The notes beneath the pieces are model-generated. The model was not told the origin of the DNA, did no database searches, and saw only the letters and a list, made by a program, of their open reading frames with translations. Shown here one piece after another: positions 47,901 to 56,252 of a stretch of DNA of 64,000 bases. The position numbers were made by a program, and so were the translations under genes. Location: contig NZ_RZYA01000022.1 in assembly GCF_004005495.1 (NCBI RefSeq), positions 85,546-149,545 on the forward strand. Reading direction: 5' to 3'. The DNA is from Streptomyces antnestii. GTDB taxonomy: Bacteria; Actinomycetota; Actinomycetes; Streptomycetales; Streptomycetaceae. How positions within the stretch are numbered: the stretch's first letter is position 1; each line of letters opens with the position of its first letter.

Positions 47901-47970
47901 AACGGCTTACGGGACGGCGGCCTTCGGGTCCGTCCTGACTGTCTGCGGTCTGTGCGGGAACATGCTGCAT
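44938..47970 (-). CDS. ClpA/ClpB-like double-AAA+ protein with dead first ATPase site
   Basis: 1,010 residues. N-terminal Clp-N-like repeats up to about 345 (e.g. FTEDAWAVLELAARRAAELGYDRLL at 200). First AAA+ (about 375-600): Walker A GLPGIGTT (410-417) has Thr where Lys is required, Walker B VVCVDG lacks the Glu, so it should not hydrolyse ATP. Second AAA+ (about 645-950) is intact: GLTGVGKT (684-691), FLLDEAEKAHPEV (D755, E756), pore loop GSPPGYVG. There is no ClpB middle coiled-coil domain and no ClpP tripeptide loop that I can see. First gene of the minus-strand operon. Confidence 0.88.
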   Translation of the reverse strand: MQHVPAQTADSQDGPEGRRPVSRSVRLFTDGLLDPDALGDERTAAVLLSAAERATERLRPGDLLHAVLDSRDLALLPAIEGALAEGAAPHHLLETLAVYAPAGNGYAFDGAREHVAPELEAAFEEFERRCERDGVGAQTRLELLLACVLDTPSADEREFLAPLLDLERAAEALRRQVGVQAAEPPELYDDASGRLRSEEFTEDAWAVLELAARRAAELGYDRLLPPHCLLALLAETEGPAERVFRLQLPLQVGLVKAVETITQAFRITERGDTAAPRLDRDGIGESLRDVLHAARTTAARWDAERTDTPHLLAALLDSPPQRLAAALAAEPLRLDIKRLRESVRDVLSESRSAAPREVPFRLPAFLPPSEDLTWLARTGAVGPAAHLDGYFEPLCRALHRSENNHVLITGLPGIGTTTLLRELARRATAGEIPFLRRKRFLRVDCKDVAAEDSGDQLTALIGQVAGRTDLVVCVDGLGPLLRGRHGTDHLLELRRALKERSIHLIGVLAGHDYEDLVAADHVLQELTSRIDMAEPERDAARDMVRLAADALEKEFTGIRVEHHAVARAVVLAGDFVRHQRLPLSAVKVLRRACEDLDYARRQLGDERSAVTLSEVADVVAELSGMPREQIAGTGGERVDYATALRAEVVGQERAVRVVADELRRIKAGLAAVSSGPASVLLFAGLTGVGKTELAKRIAGLYSASKRLQTYPMENYTEPHSVSGILGSPPGYVGHERGGRLINELNSDPYCVFLLDEAEKAHPEVLRPFLNLFDEGWITDQRGVKAHGDRAIFILTTNAGHEIISRLGEDSSDEEISVAVRKKLAAERSRDGTPVFTPEFLARIRRVIVFRPLDGEAMTAIGRKVLDRQRAFWREKREKELIVPEELVRHAGDLGHGLNSDAGGREGGRIMAKVLSDLVENPVLAAAEERPEEFQACDRIVVEFAPPPRTSARDELFSVPGASAATSRTRVRFLPPEEPADGAQLSSGEGGLTTSGDSGKGEARDEPGPTG

Positions 47971-48115
47971 CTTCGCGCGCAGGCCGCGGCTTCACGACGA
48001 TTCGGGCCTGCCTGCCCACCTCCCCCGTGCTCCGACCATGCTTCCACAGGGAGCACGCGGGGTCTCTTCGCTACGCGAAAGAGAGGACAACTCTTTGGCC
48101 ACGCAGGCGAGTTGA

Positions 48116-48160
48116 CCCCGTCAGGGTTCTCCCCGTCAGGGTTCCCCCTGTCAGGGGTCT
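48116..48160. repeat. 15-bp direct repeat, three copies
   Basis: CCCCGTCAGGGTTCT at 48116, CCCCGTCAGGGTTCC at 48131 and CCCTGTCAGGGGTCT at 48146, between the AAA+ gene and yccF. Each contains an inverted CCCNGTCAGGG core, so an operator for the AAA+ operon or a simple expansion are both possible. Confidence 0.55.
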
Positions 48161-48171
48161 CGCCCGCGCGC

Positions 48172-48564
48172 CTACCGGCCCGCGAACGGCTGGTCCGTGC
48201 GGACGATCTCGCGGCCGAGCGGCATCAGGGAGATCGGGATCAGCTTGAAGTTGGCGATGCCCAGAGGGATGCCGATGATCGTGATGCACTGGGCGATGCC
48301 CGTCACGATGTGGGCGAGGGCGAGCCACCAGCCGGCCAGGACCAGCCACAGCACGTTCCCCACGCAGGAGGGCGCGCCCGCGTCCCTGCGCTCGACCGTG
48401 GTCCGGCCGAACGGCCACAGCGCGTACCCGCCGATCCTGAACGCGGCGATACCGAACGGGATGCCGATGATCGTGATGCAGAGGATCAGACCGGCGACGA
48501 GATAGCCCAGGAACAGCCAGAAGCCGCTCAGGACGAGCCAGATGATGTTGAGGATTGTCTTCAT
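48172..48564 (-). CDS. YccF domain-containing membrane protein
   Basis: 130 residues, ATG overlapping the htpX stop (ATGA). Two YccF motifs, each with a hydrophobic helix pair: GFWLFLGYLVAGLILCITIIGIPFGIAAFRIG and GWWLALAHIVTGIAQCITIIGIPLGIANFKL. The duplicated CITIIGIPxGIAxF signature is diagnostic. Inner-membrane protein of unknown function; coupled to the HtpX protease, so membrane quality control is plausible. Confidence 0.88.
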   Translation of the reverse strand: MKTILNIIWLVLSGFWLFLGYLVAGLILCITIIGIPFGIAAFRIGGYALWPFGRTTVERRDAGAPSCVGNVLWLVLAGWWLALAHIVTGIAQCITIIGIPLGIANFKLIPISLMPLGREIVRTDQPFAGR

Positions 48565-49424
48565 CGGTGAGGACCTGCCATCTGCTCGAGGCGGGCGATG
48601 CGCTCCGCCATCGGCGGGTGTGTGGAGAACATCTTGGCCATGCCCTGTCCGGGACGGAAGGGGTTCGCGATCATCATGTGGCTCGCGGTCTCGATCCGGG
48701 GCTCCGGAGGGAGGGGCAACCGCTTGGTGCCCGCGTCCAGTTTGCGCAGGGCGCTCGCCAGGGCCAGCGGGTCGCCGGTGAGCTGGGCACCGGACGCGTC
48801 GGCCTCGTACTCCCGGGAGCGGCTGATGGCGAGCTGGATGACCGTGGCCGCCAGGGGCCCGAGGATCATGATCATCAGCATGCCGAGGAGGCCGGGACCG
48901 TCGTCGTCGCTGGAGCGGCCGATGGGGATCAGCCAGGCGAAGTTGACCAAGAACATGATCACGGAGGCGAGCGCGCCGGCGACCGACGAGATCAGGATGT
49001 CGCGGTTGTAGACGTGGCTCAGCTCGTGTCCGATGACGCCGCGCAGCTCCCTCTCGTCGAGGATCCGCAGGATGCCCTCGGTGCAGCACACCGCGGCGTT
49101 GCGCGGGTTGCGGCCCGTCGCGAACGCGTTGGGCGCCTCCGTCGGCGAGATGTACAGGCGGGGCATGGGCTGGCGGGCCTGCGTGGAGAGCTCGCGGACC
49201 ATGCGGTACAGCGCGGGGGCCTCGAACTCGCTCACGGGACGCGCGCGCATCGCGCGCAGGGCCAGCTTGTCGCTGTTCCAGTACGCGTACGCGTTCGTCA
49301 CGAGGGCGATTCCGAGGCTCACGATCAGTCCCGTACGACCGAAGAAACTGCCGATGACGATGATGAGGGCCGAAAGGCCCCCGAGGAGTACGGCGGTCTT
49401 CAGCCCGTTGTGCCGGCGGTGCAC
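48561..49424 (-). CDS. htpX: zinc metalloprotease HtpX
   Basis: 287 residues from GTG behind GGAGGG. Membrane-embedded M48 peptidase that degrades misfolded membrane proteins. Active site VIGHELSHVYNRD (HExxH-like HELSH at 133-137) with the third ligand later in SREYEADASG. Two helices before and two after the active site (IIVIGSFFGRTGLIV; ALASVIMFLVNFAWLI; LGMLMIMILGPLAATVI). yccF follows in the same transcript. Confidence 0.95.
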   Translation of the reverse strand: MHRRHNGLKTAVLLGGLSALIIVIGSFFGRTGLIVSLGIALVTNAYAYWNSDKLALRAMRARPVSEFEAPALYRMVRELSTQARQPMPRLYISPTEAPNAFATGRNPRNAAVCCTEGILRILDERELRGVIGHELSHVYNRDILISSVAGALASVIMFLVNFAWLIPIGRSSDDDGPGLLGMLMIMILGPLAATVIQLAISRSREYEADASGAQLTGDPLALASALRKLDAGTKRLPLPPEPRIETASHMMIANPFRPGQGMAKMFSTHPPMAERIARLEQMAGPHR

Positions 49425-49610
49425 GGTAGGCCCTCCATGTGGTGCGGCAGGGGAACCCGCTGCTTGCTGGTGCTTGGTGCTTCCACTGGGTGCTTTCCCT
49501 GCCCAGTGGACCCTCCCGATCTGGTCAACGCCAGACGAGAAGGACGAGTTCCCTTGTGTGCGCGGAGGGCGCGTGTAGTCCGTACGGGTGGGGGGTGTGC
49601 TGCGGGACCC

Positions 49611-50066
49611 TCAGCGCTGGGCGGGGAGACCGGCGAGGGCGAGGGCCTCGGGGTCGGCCTTGAGCTCGCTGGTGCAGTGGCCGCAGCGGGTGGCGATCGC
49701 CGGGATCTGGGTGTAGCAGCGCGGGCAGTCGCGCTGGGCCGCCTTGATGTCGACCGGCTTGTCGCGGTCCATGCGGGCCTGGAACTTCATCATCGGGACG
49801 ACGACGAGGAAGTAGAGCACCGCCGCGGTGATCACGAAGGCGATCGCCGCCGCGACGAACTTGCCGTACGGGAAGTCCGTGCCGTCGACCGAGAAGTGGG
49901 CGTCACTGAAGTCGCCGGTCGAGGCCGTGGCGAGACCGATGAGCGGGGCGATGAACGCCGTGCTGAATCCGGTCACGACGGCCGTGAAGGCGGCACCGAC
50001 GGCGAGGCCGATGGCCATGGTGACGATGTTCCCGCGAAGGATGAAGTCCTTGAACCCGCTCAGCAC
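49611..50066 (-). CDS. mscL: large-conductance mechanosensitive channel with C-terminal zinc ribbon
   Basis: 151 residues from GTG (VLSGFKDFILRGNIVTMAIGLAVGAAFTAVV). TM1 with the GxxxGxAxGxAF pore, periplasmic loop (SDAHFSVDGTDFPYG), TM2 (AAAIAFVITAAVLYFLVVVPM). The tension valve opens at near-lytic pressure. After the cytoplasmic helix comes a Cys4 ribbon (CPRCYTQIPAIATRCGHC) absent from E. coli MscL but usual in actinobacteria. The 186 bp before it hold no gene. Confidence 0.92.
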   Translation of the reverse strand: MLSGFKDFILRGNIVTMAIGLAVGAAFTAVVTGFSTAFIAPLIGLATASTGDFSDAHFSVDGTDFPYGKFVAAAIAFVITAAVLYFLVVVPMMKFQARMDRDKPVDIKAAQRDCPRCYTQIPAIATRCGHCTSELKADPEALALAGLPAQR

Positions 50067-50117
50067 GGCAGTGTCTCCCTGGGTACGACGATGAGGTAGA
50101 GGTCGCTACGAGGGTGC

Positions 50118-51680
50118 CTAGAAGAGGCCCGTCGAAGCAAAACGGAGAACGATCTGGGGGGCTCCGGAGAGGGCAACCCCGATGATCGCGGTGAGCCCGA
50201 TCGCGGCCGTGAGCGGGGCCGGGACGCGCTGTACCTGCTGTTCTCCCACGGGTTCCTCCGCGGGTCCCTCCGCGGGACGGAAGAGCGTCGCCGTCCACCG
50301 GAGGTAGTAGTAAAGAGCGATCACCACGTTGACGGCCATGACCACGGCGAGCCAGCCGAGGCCCGCGTCGACGGCCGCCGAGAAGACGGTGACCTTCGCG
50401 AAGAGGCCGATGATGCCGGGCGGCAGGCCCGCGAGGCTGAGCAGGAAGAAGCCGAGGACCAGCGCGGCGAGCGGCCGGGACGCGTACAGGCCCCGGTAGT
50501 CGCTGATCCGGTTCAGGGGCTTCGTACGGGCGACGAGGGCGGCCACGGCGAAGGCGCCGAGGTTCACGGCGGCGTACATGAGGGCGTACGCGACGGTCGA
50601 GCCGATGGCCTTGCCGGCGTCCTTGGAGTAGGCGGCCGCGGCGATCGGGACGAGGAGGTAGCCGGCCTGGCCCACGGAGGACCAGGCGAGCAGCCGTACC
50701 GCGCTGTACGCGCGCGTGGCCTGCTGGCGCAGGGCCGCCACGTTGCCCACGGTCATGGTCAGCGCGGCGAGCGCCGCGAGGGCCGGGCCCCACACGTCGG
50801 CGTACGACGGGAAGGCGACGACGGTGACGAGGATGAGGCCGGAGAAGCCGACCGCCTTGCCGATCACCGACAAGTAGGCGGCGACCGGCAGTGGCGCCCC
50901 TACGTAGGTGTCGGGCACCCAGAAGTGGAAGGGGGCGGCGGCGGTCTTGAAGGCGAAGCCGACGAGAGTGAGGGCGACGCCCGCCTGGGCCAGGGTCTGG
51001 AACTGCCCGTCGACGTGCGTCAGGGCGGTGGCGATCCTCGTGAGGTGCAGGGTGCCCGTCGTCGCGTAGACGAAGCTCACGCCCAGGAGGGTCACCGCGG
51101 TCGCCGTGACCGAGGACAGGAAGAACTTCAGGGCCGCCTCGGCGGAGCGCCGGTCGTCGCGCTTGATGCCGACGAGGGCGAACGCCGGAAGGGAGGCCAC
51201 TTCCAGGGCGACGACGAGGGTCGCCAGGTCGCGGGACGCGGGCAGCAGCGCGGCGCCCGCGGCGGAGGAAAGCAGCAGGAACCAGAACTCCCCTTCGGGG
51301 AGTTCCCTGGTGGTGTTCTTCACGTCCTTGATGCCGGTGACGGACAGCAGGGCGGTCAGCAGGGCGCCGGCCAGGACGAGGAACTGGATGACGAGCGTGA
51401 AGTGGTCGGCCGTGTAGCTGCACGCCGCCTGCTCGCCCTTGAGCGTGTCGAGGCAGAAGGTGGAGCGGTCGCCGTCCAGGAGGGGCAGCAGCGAGAGCGC
51501 GGCGGCGGCCAGGCCCGCGACGGAGACCCAGCCGAGCAGTGCCTTGCGGCGGTCGCCGAGGAACAGGTCCGCGACGAGCACGGCGAGCGCCACGACCGCC
51601 GCGATGGTGGGCGGCGCGATCGCGAGCCAGTCGACGGACTGGACGAGGGACGCCACCGAGGGCGCGGCGACGGCGGTCAC
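50118..51680 (-). CDS. nuoN: NADH-quinone oxidoreductase subunit N
   Basis: 520 residues from GTG, overlapping the nuoM stop. Antiporter-like membrane subunit of complex I: proton channel region with the conserved Lys in VGFAFKTAAAPFHFWVPDTYVG, and further KFFLSSVTATAVTLLG and LLAWSSVGQAGYLLV. Around 14 transmembrane segments. Last gene of the operon. Confidence 0.95.
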   Translation of the reverse strand: MTAVAAPSVASLVQSVDWLAIAPPTIAAVVALAVLVADLFLGDRRKALLGWVSVAGLAAAALSLLPLLDGDRSTFCLDTLKGEQAACSYTADHFTLVIQFLVLAGALLTALLSVTGIKDVKNTTRELPEGEFWFLLLSSAAGAALLPASRDLATLVVALEVASLPAFALVGIKRDDRRSAEAALKFFLSSVTATAVTLLGVSFVYATTGTLHLTRIATALTHVDGQFQTLAQAGVALTLVGFAFKTAAAPFHFWVPDTYVGAPLPVAAYLSVIGKAVGFSGLILVTVVAFPSYADVWGPALAALAALTMTVGNVAALRQQATRAYSAVRLLAWSSVGQAGYLLVPIAAAAYSKDAGKAIGSTVAYALMYAAVNLGAFAVAALVARTKPLNRISDYRGLYASRPLAALVLGFFLLSLAGLPPGIIGLFAKVTVFSAAVDAGLGWLAVVMAVNVVIALYYYLRWTATLFRPAEGPAEEPVGEQQVQRVPAPLTAAIGLTAIIGVALSGAPQIVLRFASTGLF

Positions 51681-53251
51681 TGGGTGCCTCCTGCGAGGAG
51701 CTTCTGCACGGCCGGGTCGGTGAGGCCGATCAGGGCCGCGGGCCACAGGCCGCCGACGACGGTGAGGGCGACGAGCGGGGTCCAGGCGGCGAACTCGTAG
51801 CCCTGGACGTCGGCGAGTTTCGGGGTCTCGGCCGCGTGCGGGCCCATGCAGACCCTGCGGACGACGACGAGCAGGTACGCGGCGGTGAGCAGCGTGCCGA
51901 ACGCGGCGATCGACATGAACGTGAGGAACGCGGGGCGGCTCAGGTCGGCGGCCGGCTTGAACGCGCCGAACAGGGCGAGCATCTCGCCCCAGAACCCGGC
52001 GAGGCCCGGCAGGCCGAGCGAGGCGACGGCCGCGAAGGCGAGGAGGCCGCCGAAGCGGGGCGCCTTGCCGTAGAGCGCCATGCCGCCCTGCTCCGCGAGG
52101 GTGTCCAGGTCGGTGCTGCCCGTGCGGTCCTTGAGGGCGCCGACGAGGAAGAAGAGCAGGCCGGTGATGAGGCCGTGGGCGATGTTCGCGAAGAGCGCGC
52201 CGTTCACGCCGGTCGGGGACATCGTCGAGATGCCGAGCAGGACGAAGCCCATGTGGCCGACGGACGAGTATGCGATGAGGCGCTTGAGGTCGCCCTTCGC
52301 GCCGGTCCGCGCGAGGGCCAGGCAGGCCAGGGACCCGTAGATGATCCCGACGACGGCGAACGCCGCGAGGTACGGGGCGAAGGTGTGCATGCCGTCGGGC
52401 GTGATCGGCAGCAGGATCCGGACGAACCCGTACGTGCCCATCTTGAGCAGCACGCCGGCGAGGAGGACCGAGCCGACGGTGGGCGCGGCGGTGTGGGCGT
52501 CCGGCAGCCAGCTGTGCAGCGGCCACATCGGGGTCTTGACGGCGAGTCCGATCCCGATCGCCAGAACGGCGATGACCTGCACGGACGTGCTCAGGCCGCG
52601 GCCGTTGTCAGTGGCGAGTGCCACCATGTCGAATGTGCCGGACTTGAGCCCGATGAGGAGGATCCCCAGCAGCATCACGACGGAGCCGAGGAGCGTGAAG
52701 AGGATGAACTTCCAGGCCGCTCGGGTCCGTTGCTCACCGCCCCAGCGGGCGATGAGGAAGTACATCGGGATGAGGACCATCTCGAAGGCGAGGAAGAAGA
52801 GCAGCAGATCGAGGACGGCGAAGGTCGCGAGGGTGCCGGACTCGAGGACGAGGATCAGCGCGACGAATGCCTTGGGGGACGGCCCGGCGGGCATTTTGAA
52901 GTAGCTGTACAGCGCGCACAGGAAGGTCAGCAGCGCGGTCAGGACCAGGAGGGGGAGCGAGATGCCGTCGATGCCGAGGTGGATCCGCACGTCGAGTGCG
53001 GGGATCCAGCTGATGTCGGTCGTGGCCTGCATCTTTGACGGGTGGTCATGGTCGAAGCCGAGCGCGAGGACGATCGCGGCGAGAAGGATCACGCCGGTCA
53101 CGGTCACGCCGTGGCGAAGCACGGCCTGGTCGGGGGACTTCCCCTTCAGCCCGGGCGGGGCCGGGAGAAGGGCGGCGACGGCGCCGACGAGCGGGCCGGC
53201 GACGATCACTGCGAGAAGGATCTGCATCACGGATTCGCTGATATCGATCAC
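51677..53251 (-). CDS. nuoM: NADH-quinone oxidoreductase subunit M
   Basis: 524 residues from GTG at 53251 (an ATG eight codons on is an alternative without a good site). Antiporter-like subunit: KTPMWPLHSWLPDAHTAAPTVGSVLLAGVLLKMG carries the channel lysine, and DLKRLIAYSSVGHMGFVLLG the HL-adjacent segment. Six bases after nuoL. Confidence 0.95.
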   Translation of the reverse strand: MIDISESVMQILLAVIVAGPLVGAVAALLPAPPGLKGKSPDQAVLRHGVTVTGVILLAAIVLALGFDHDHPSKMQATTDISWIPALDVRIHLGIDGISLPLLVLTALLTFLCALYSYFKMPAGPSPKAFVALILVLESGTLATFAVLDLLLFFLAFEMVLIPMYFLIARWGGEQRTRAAWKFILFTLLGSVVMLLGILLIGLKSGTFDMVALATDNGRGLSTSVQVIAVLAIGIGLAVKTPMWPLHSWLPDAHTAAPTVGSVLLAGVLLKMGTYGFVRILLPITPDGMHTFAPYLAAFAVVGIIYGSLACLALARTGAKGDLKRLIAYSSVGHMGFVLLGISTMSPTGVNGALFANIAHGLITGLLFFLVGALKDRTGSTDLDTLAEQGGMALYGKAPRFGGLLAFAAVASLGLPGLAGFWGEMLALFGAFKPAADLSRPAFLTFMSIAAFGTLLTAAYLLVVVRRVCMGPHAAETPKLADVQGYEFAAWTPLVALTVVGGLWPAALIGLTDPAVQKLLAGGTQ

Positions 53252-53257
53252 GGCTGC

Positions 53258-55252
53258 TCACGCTCCGGCGGTGGCGACGAGGACGACGGCGATCGCCAGG
53301 ACGACGGTCCCTGCGAGCAGGGCGCTGAGATAGGTCTGCACGTTGCCGGTCTGGGCCCGGCGGACGGCCCGGCCCAGCCAGTCGGGCAGGGCGGCGGCGC
53401 CGCGTACGTAGGTCTCGACGACCTCGCGGTCCAGGAAGCGGACCAGTGAGGCGGCGGCCGTGACCGGTCGGACGAACAGGGCCGAGTAGACGGCGTCCAC
53501 GTGGAAGCCACGGGCGGCGTGGCGGTGCAGCGGACCTAGCAGGAGACGGCCGGGGTCCGCCGGGTCGGGGACGTACGCGACGTCGCCGTACGCGGCCGCG
53601 TGGGCGGCCATCGCCTCGGCCTCGACGATGCCGCCGCCCGCCTCGGGGTGGGCGACGACCGCGCCCAGCGGAAGCCGCGCGGCGAGGGCCGTGGTGTGGC
53701 GCCAGGCCGCGTAGGTGACGAGTCCGCCGACCAGGGCGACGCCCGTGCCGAGGACGGAGGTGGTGAGGGTCGGGGTCAGCGAGCGGCCGTCGAACCAGCG
53801 GGGCAGGACACCGACCGTGAGGCCGAAGGCGAGCGAGGGGATCGCCAGGACCCACAGGACGGCGTTCATCGCGACGGGCTGCCTGCCGTGGTCCGGTGCC
53901 TCGGCGCCCCGGCCCCGGAAGGCGAGGAGCCACAGGCGGGTGGCGTACGCGGCGGTGAGCAGGGCCGTGACGAGGCCGGCGACGAGGACGATCCAGCCGG
54001 CCGAGGACGGGATCGCCTCCGCGTGGCCGGTGGCCGCGTGCTCGGCGGCGCCGAGGACGGCCTCCTTGGAGAAGAAACCGCTGAACGGCGGGATCGCGGC
54101 GAGCGCGAGGAGCGCCACGGTCATCGTCCAGTAGGCGTCGGGGACGCGGTCGCGCAGGTCCTTCATGCGGGACATCTCGGCGAGCGAGTTGGTGCCGGCG
54201 GCGTGGATGATCACGCCGGCCGCGAGGAACAGGAGCGCCTTGAAGGCGCCGTGCGACAGGAGGTGGAAGACGGCGGCACCACGGTCGCCGACGGCGAGGG
54301 CACCGGTCATGTAGCCGAGCTGGCCGATCGTCGAGTACGCGAGGACGCGCTTGATGTCGTCCTGGGCGAGGGCGGCGAGGGCCGAGCCGGTCATCGTGAC
54401 GGCCGCCATGACGGCGAGGACGACCAGGGCGGCGCCGGAGGCCGTGAAGACGGGGAGGAGCCGGGCGACGAAGTAGACACCGGCGGCGACCATCGTCGCG
54501 GCGTGGATCAGCGCGGAGACCGGCGTGGGGCCGGCCATCGCGTCGGGCAGCCAGGTGTGCAGCGGGAACTGCGCGGACTTGCCCGCCACGCCCGCGAGGA
54601 GCAGCAGGGCGATCAGCGTGGGGTGGTCGAGGCCGCCGCTCGCGACGGCGCCGAGGACCGTCGTGATGCGGAAGGACCCGGCGTCCACGGCGAGCGCGAA
54701 CAGGCCGATCAGGAAGGGGACGTCGCCGAGCTTGGTGACCAGGAACGCCTTGAGGGAGGCGGCGCGCGCCTCGGGCGTCTCCCAGTAGTGGCCGACGAGG
54801 AAGTACGAGCAGATGCCCATGACTTCCCAGCCGACGAGCAGCACGATCAGGTCGCCCGAGTAGACGACGACGAGCATCGCGGAGGTGAAGAGGGAGACGA
54901 GCGCGGCGTACGACGGGTAGCGCGGATCGTCGCGCAGGTAGGCCGTCGAGTAGATCTGCACGCACGACGCGACGACGCAGACCAGGACGGCGACGAGCGC
55001 GGCGAAGCCGTCGATGTGGAGCGCGAGTTCGACGGGGACCGAGCCGGTCGGGGTGAGTTCGGTGGCCGCGTCGATGGACCGGCCGCCGCCCTGCCGCACG
55101 GCGACGACGACGGCGAGCGCGAGCGCCGCGAGGGTCGGCAGCACGGCGAGGGGCCGTACGAAGCCGGGGAGGGTGCGGCCCAGGAGCAGGCCGGCCGCGG
55201 CGGCCAGGAACGGGAGGAGGGGGACGAGTACGGCGAGGGTCGTGGTGGTCAC
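53258..55252 (-). CDS. nuoL: NADH-quinone oxidoreductase subunit L
   Basis: 664 residues from GTG overlapping the nuoK stop (GTGA). Antiporter-like subunit with VAGKSAQFPLHTWLPDAMAGPTPVSALIHAATMVAAG and DDIKRVLAYSTIGQLGYM. The C-terminal extension forms the lateral helix HL in complex I; its Gly/Ala-rich part is seen near the end. Distal proton pump of the membrane arm. Confidence 0.95.
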   Translation of the reverse strand: MTTTTLAVLVPLLPFLAAAAGLLLGRTLPGFVRPLAVLPTLAALALAVVVAVRQGGGRSIDAATELTPTGSVPVELALHIDGFAALVAVLVCVVASCVQIYSTAYLRDDPRYPSYAALVSLFTSAMLVVVYSGDLIVLLVGWEVMGICSYFLVGHYWETPEARAASLKAFLVTKLGDVPFLIGLFALAVDAGSFRITTVLGAVASGGLDHPTLIALLLLAGVAGKSAQFPLHTWLPDAMAGPTPVSALIHAATMVAAGVYFVARLLPVFTASGAALVVLAVMAAVTMTGSALAALAQDDIKRVLAYSTIGQLGYMTGALAVGDRGAAVFHLLSHGAFKALLFLAAGVIIHAAGTNSLAEMSRMKDLRDRVPDAYWTMTVALLALAAIPPFSGFFSKEAVLGAAEHAATGHAEAIPSSAGWIVLVAGLVTALLTAAYATRLWLLAFRGRGAEAPDHGRQPVAMNAVLWVLAIPSLAFGLTVGVLPRWFDGRSLTPTLTTSVLGTGVALVGGLVTYAAWRHTTALAARLPLGAVVAHPEAGGGIVEAEAMAAHAAAYGDVAYVPDPADPGRLLLGPLHRHAARGFHVDAVYSALFVRPVTAAASLVRFLDREVVETYVRGAAALPDWLGRAVRRAQTGNVQTYLSALLAGTVVLAIAVVLVATAGA

Positions 55253-55647
55253 GCGGTGGCCTCGGCCTTCTCGTCCGTCACGGCCACGGCCGAGGCGTCC
55301 GGAGCGGAGCCGTCCGGTCCGTCGTCCGGGGACTCGGCGGTGTCGCGGAGCTTGTCGATGTCGGAGGTGCCGCGGCCCCGGTACACGGCGAGGACGATCG
55401 CCAGGCCGATGCCGATCTCGGCGGCGGCGATGGCGATCGTGAAGAGGGTCAGCGCCTGTCCGGAGTGGAGGGTGTCGCGGGCGGCCTTGCTGAGCCACAC
55501 GTCGAAGGCCACGAGGTTGAGGTTGACGGCGTTGAGCATCAGCTCCACGGACATCAGGACCAGGATCGCGTTGCGGCGGGCCAGCACTCCGTACAGGCCC
55601 GTGCAGAAGAGGAGGGCGGAGAGGACGGCGGGATAGGCGAGGTGCAT
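55249..55647 (-). CDS. nuoK: NADH-quinone oxidoreductase subunit K
   Basis: 132 residues; the usual 99 plus an acidic tail (DTAESPDDGPDGSAPDASA). Three transmembrane helices with the conserved Glu in LMSVELMLNAVNLNLV and in AIAAAEIGIGLAI, both on the proton path. ATG overlaps the nuoJ stop (TGATG). Confidence 0.95.
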   Translation of the reverse strand: MHLAYPAVLSALLFCTGLYGVLARRNAILVLMSVELMLNAVNLNLVAFDVWLSKAARDTLHSGQALTLFTIAIAAAEIGIGLAIVLAVYRGRGTSDIDKLRDTAESPDDGPDGSAPDASAVAVTDEKAEATA

Positions 55648-56252
55648 CAGCGGTTTCCCTCCCGGGTCCTGGCGGTCGTGGCGGTCTTGGCGGTGTTGGC
55701 GGTCCTGTCGGACTTGCGGGACAGGACGATCGCGCCGACCAGGGCCGCCAGGAGGAGGACCGACAGGGCCTCGAAGGGGAGCACCCAGTGCTGGAAAAGG
55801 ATCGATCCGGTCACGGCGGTGGTGCCCTGGGCGGCGCCGTCCAGGTCGACCCAGGTCGTGCGGAACGCGTCCACGACGACCCAGACGAGAGCGGCGGCCG
55901 CGGCGACGGCGACCGTCAGCGCGGCCCACCGGTTGCCCGAGTCGGCGTCCGGGGAGCGGCCGATGGGCGCCCGCGTGAGCATCAGCCCGAACAGGAGGAG
56001 GACGACGACGGAACCGACGTAGATGAGGACCTGCACCCAGGCGATGAACTCGGCCGTGAGCAGCAGGTACTCGACGGCGAGACCGCCGAGCGTGACCACC
56101 AGCCACAGGGCGGCGTGCACCAGCTGCCGGGTGGTGACGGTGACGATCGCCGCGCCGAAGGTGGCCAGGCCGACGAGGAGGAACGCGATCTCGACGCCGG
56201 TCGGCGAGAGGAAGCCGTGGGTCTGCGTGGCCGCCGCTGCGAGGGTGTTCAC
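55647..56252 (-). CDS. nuoJ: NADH-quinone oxidoreductase subunit J
   Basis: 201 residues from GTG overlapping the nuoI stop. Five transmembrane helices; the pi-bulge helix region reads AWVQVLIYVGSVVVLLLFGLML, the family signature. The short C terminus is Thr/Arg/Lys-rich (SDRTANTAKTATTAR). Confidence 0.93.
   Translation of the reverse strand: MNTLAAAATQTHGFLSPTGVEIAFLLVGLATFGAAIVTVTTRQLVHAALWLVVTLGGLAVEYLLLTAEFIAWVQVLIYVGSVVVLLLFGLMLTRAPIGRSPDADSGNRWAALTVAVAAAAALVWVVVDAFRTTWVDLDGAAQGTTAVTGSILFQHWVLPFEALSVLLLAALVGAIVLSRKSDRTANTAKTATTARTREGNR

Noticed and set aside
48116..48160. Attachment-site or transposon end at the boundary of the chaperone system
   Set aside because: The repeats are only 15 bp, occur on one side, and there is no matching copy near 32,150-32,260 and no transposase or integrase.
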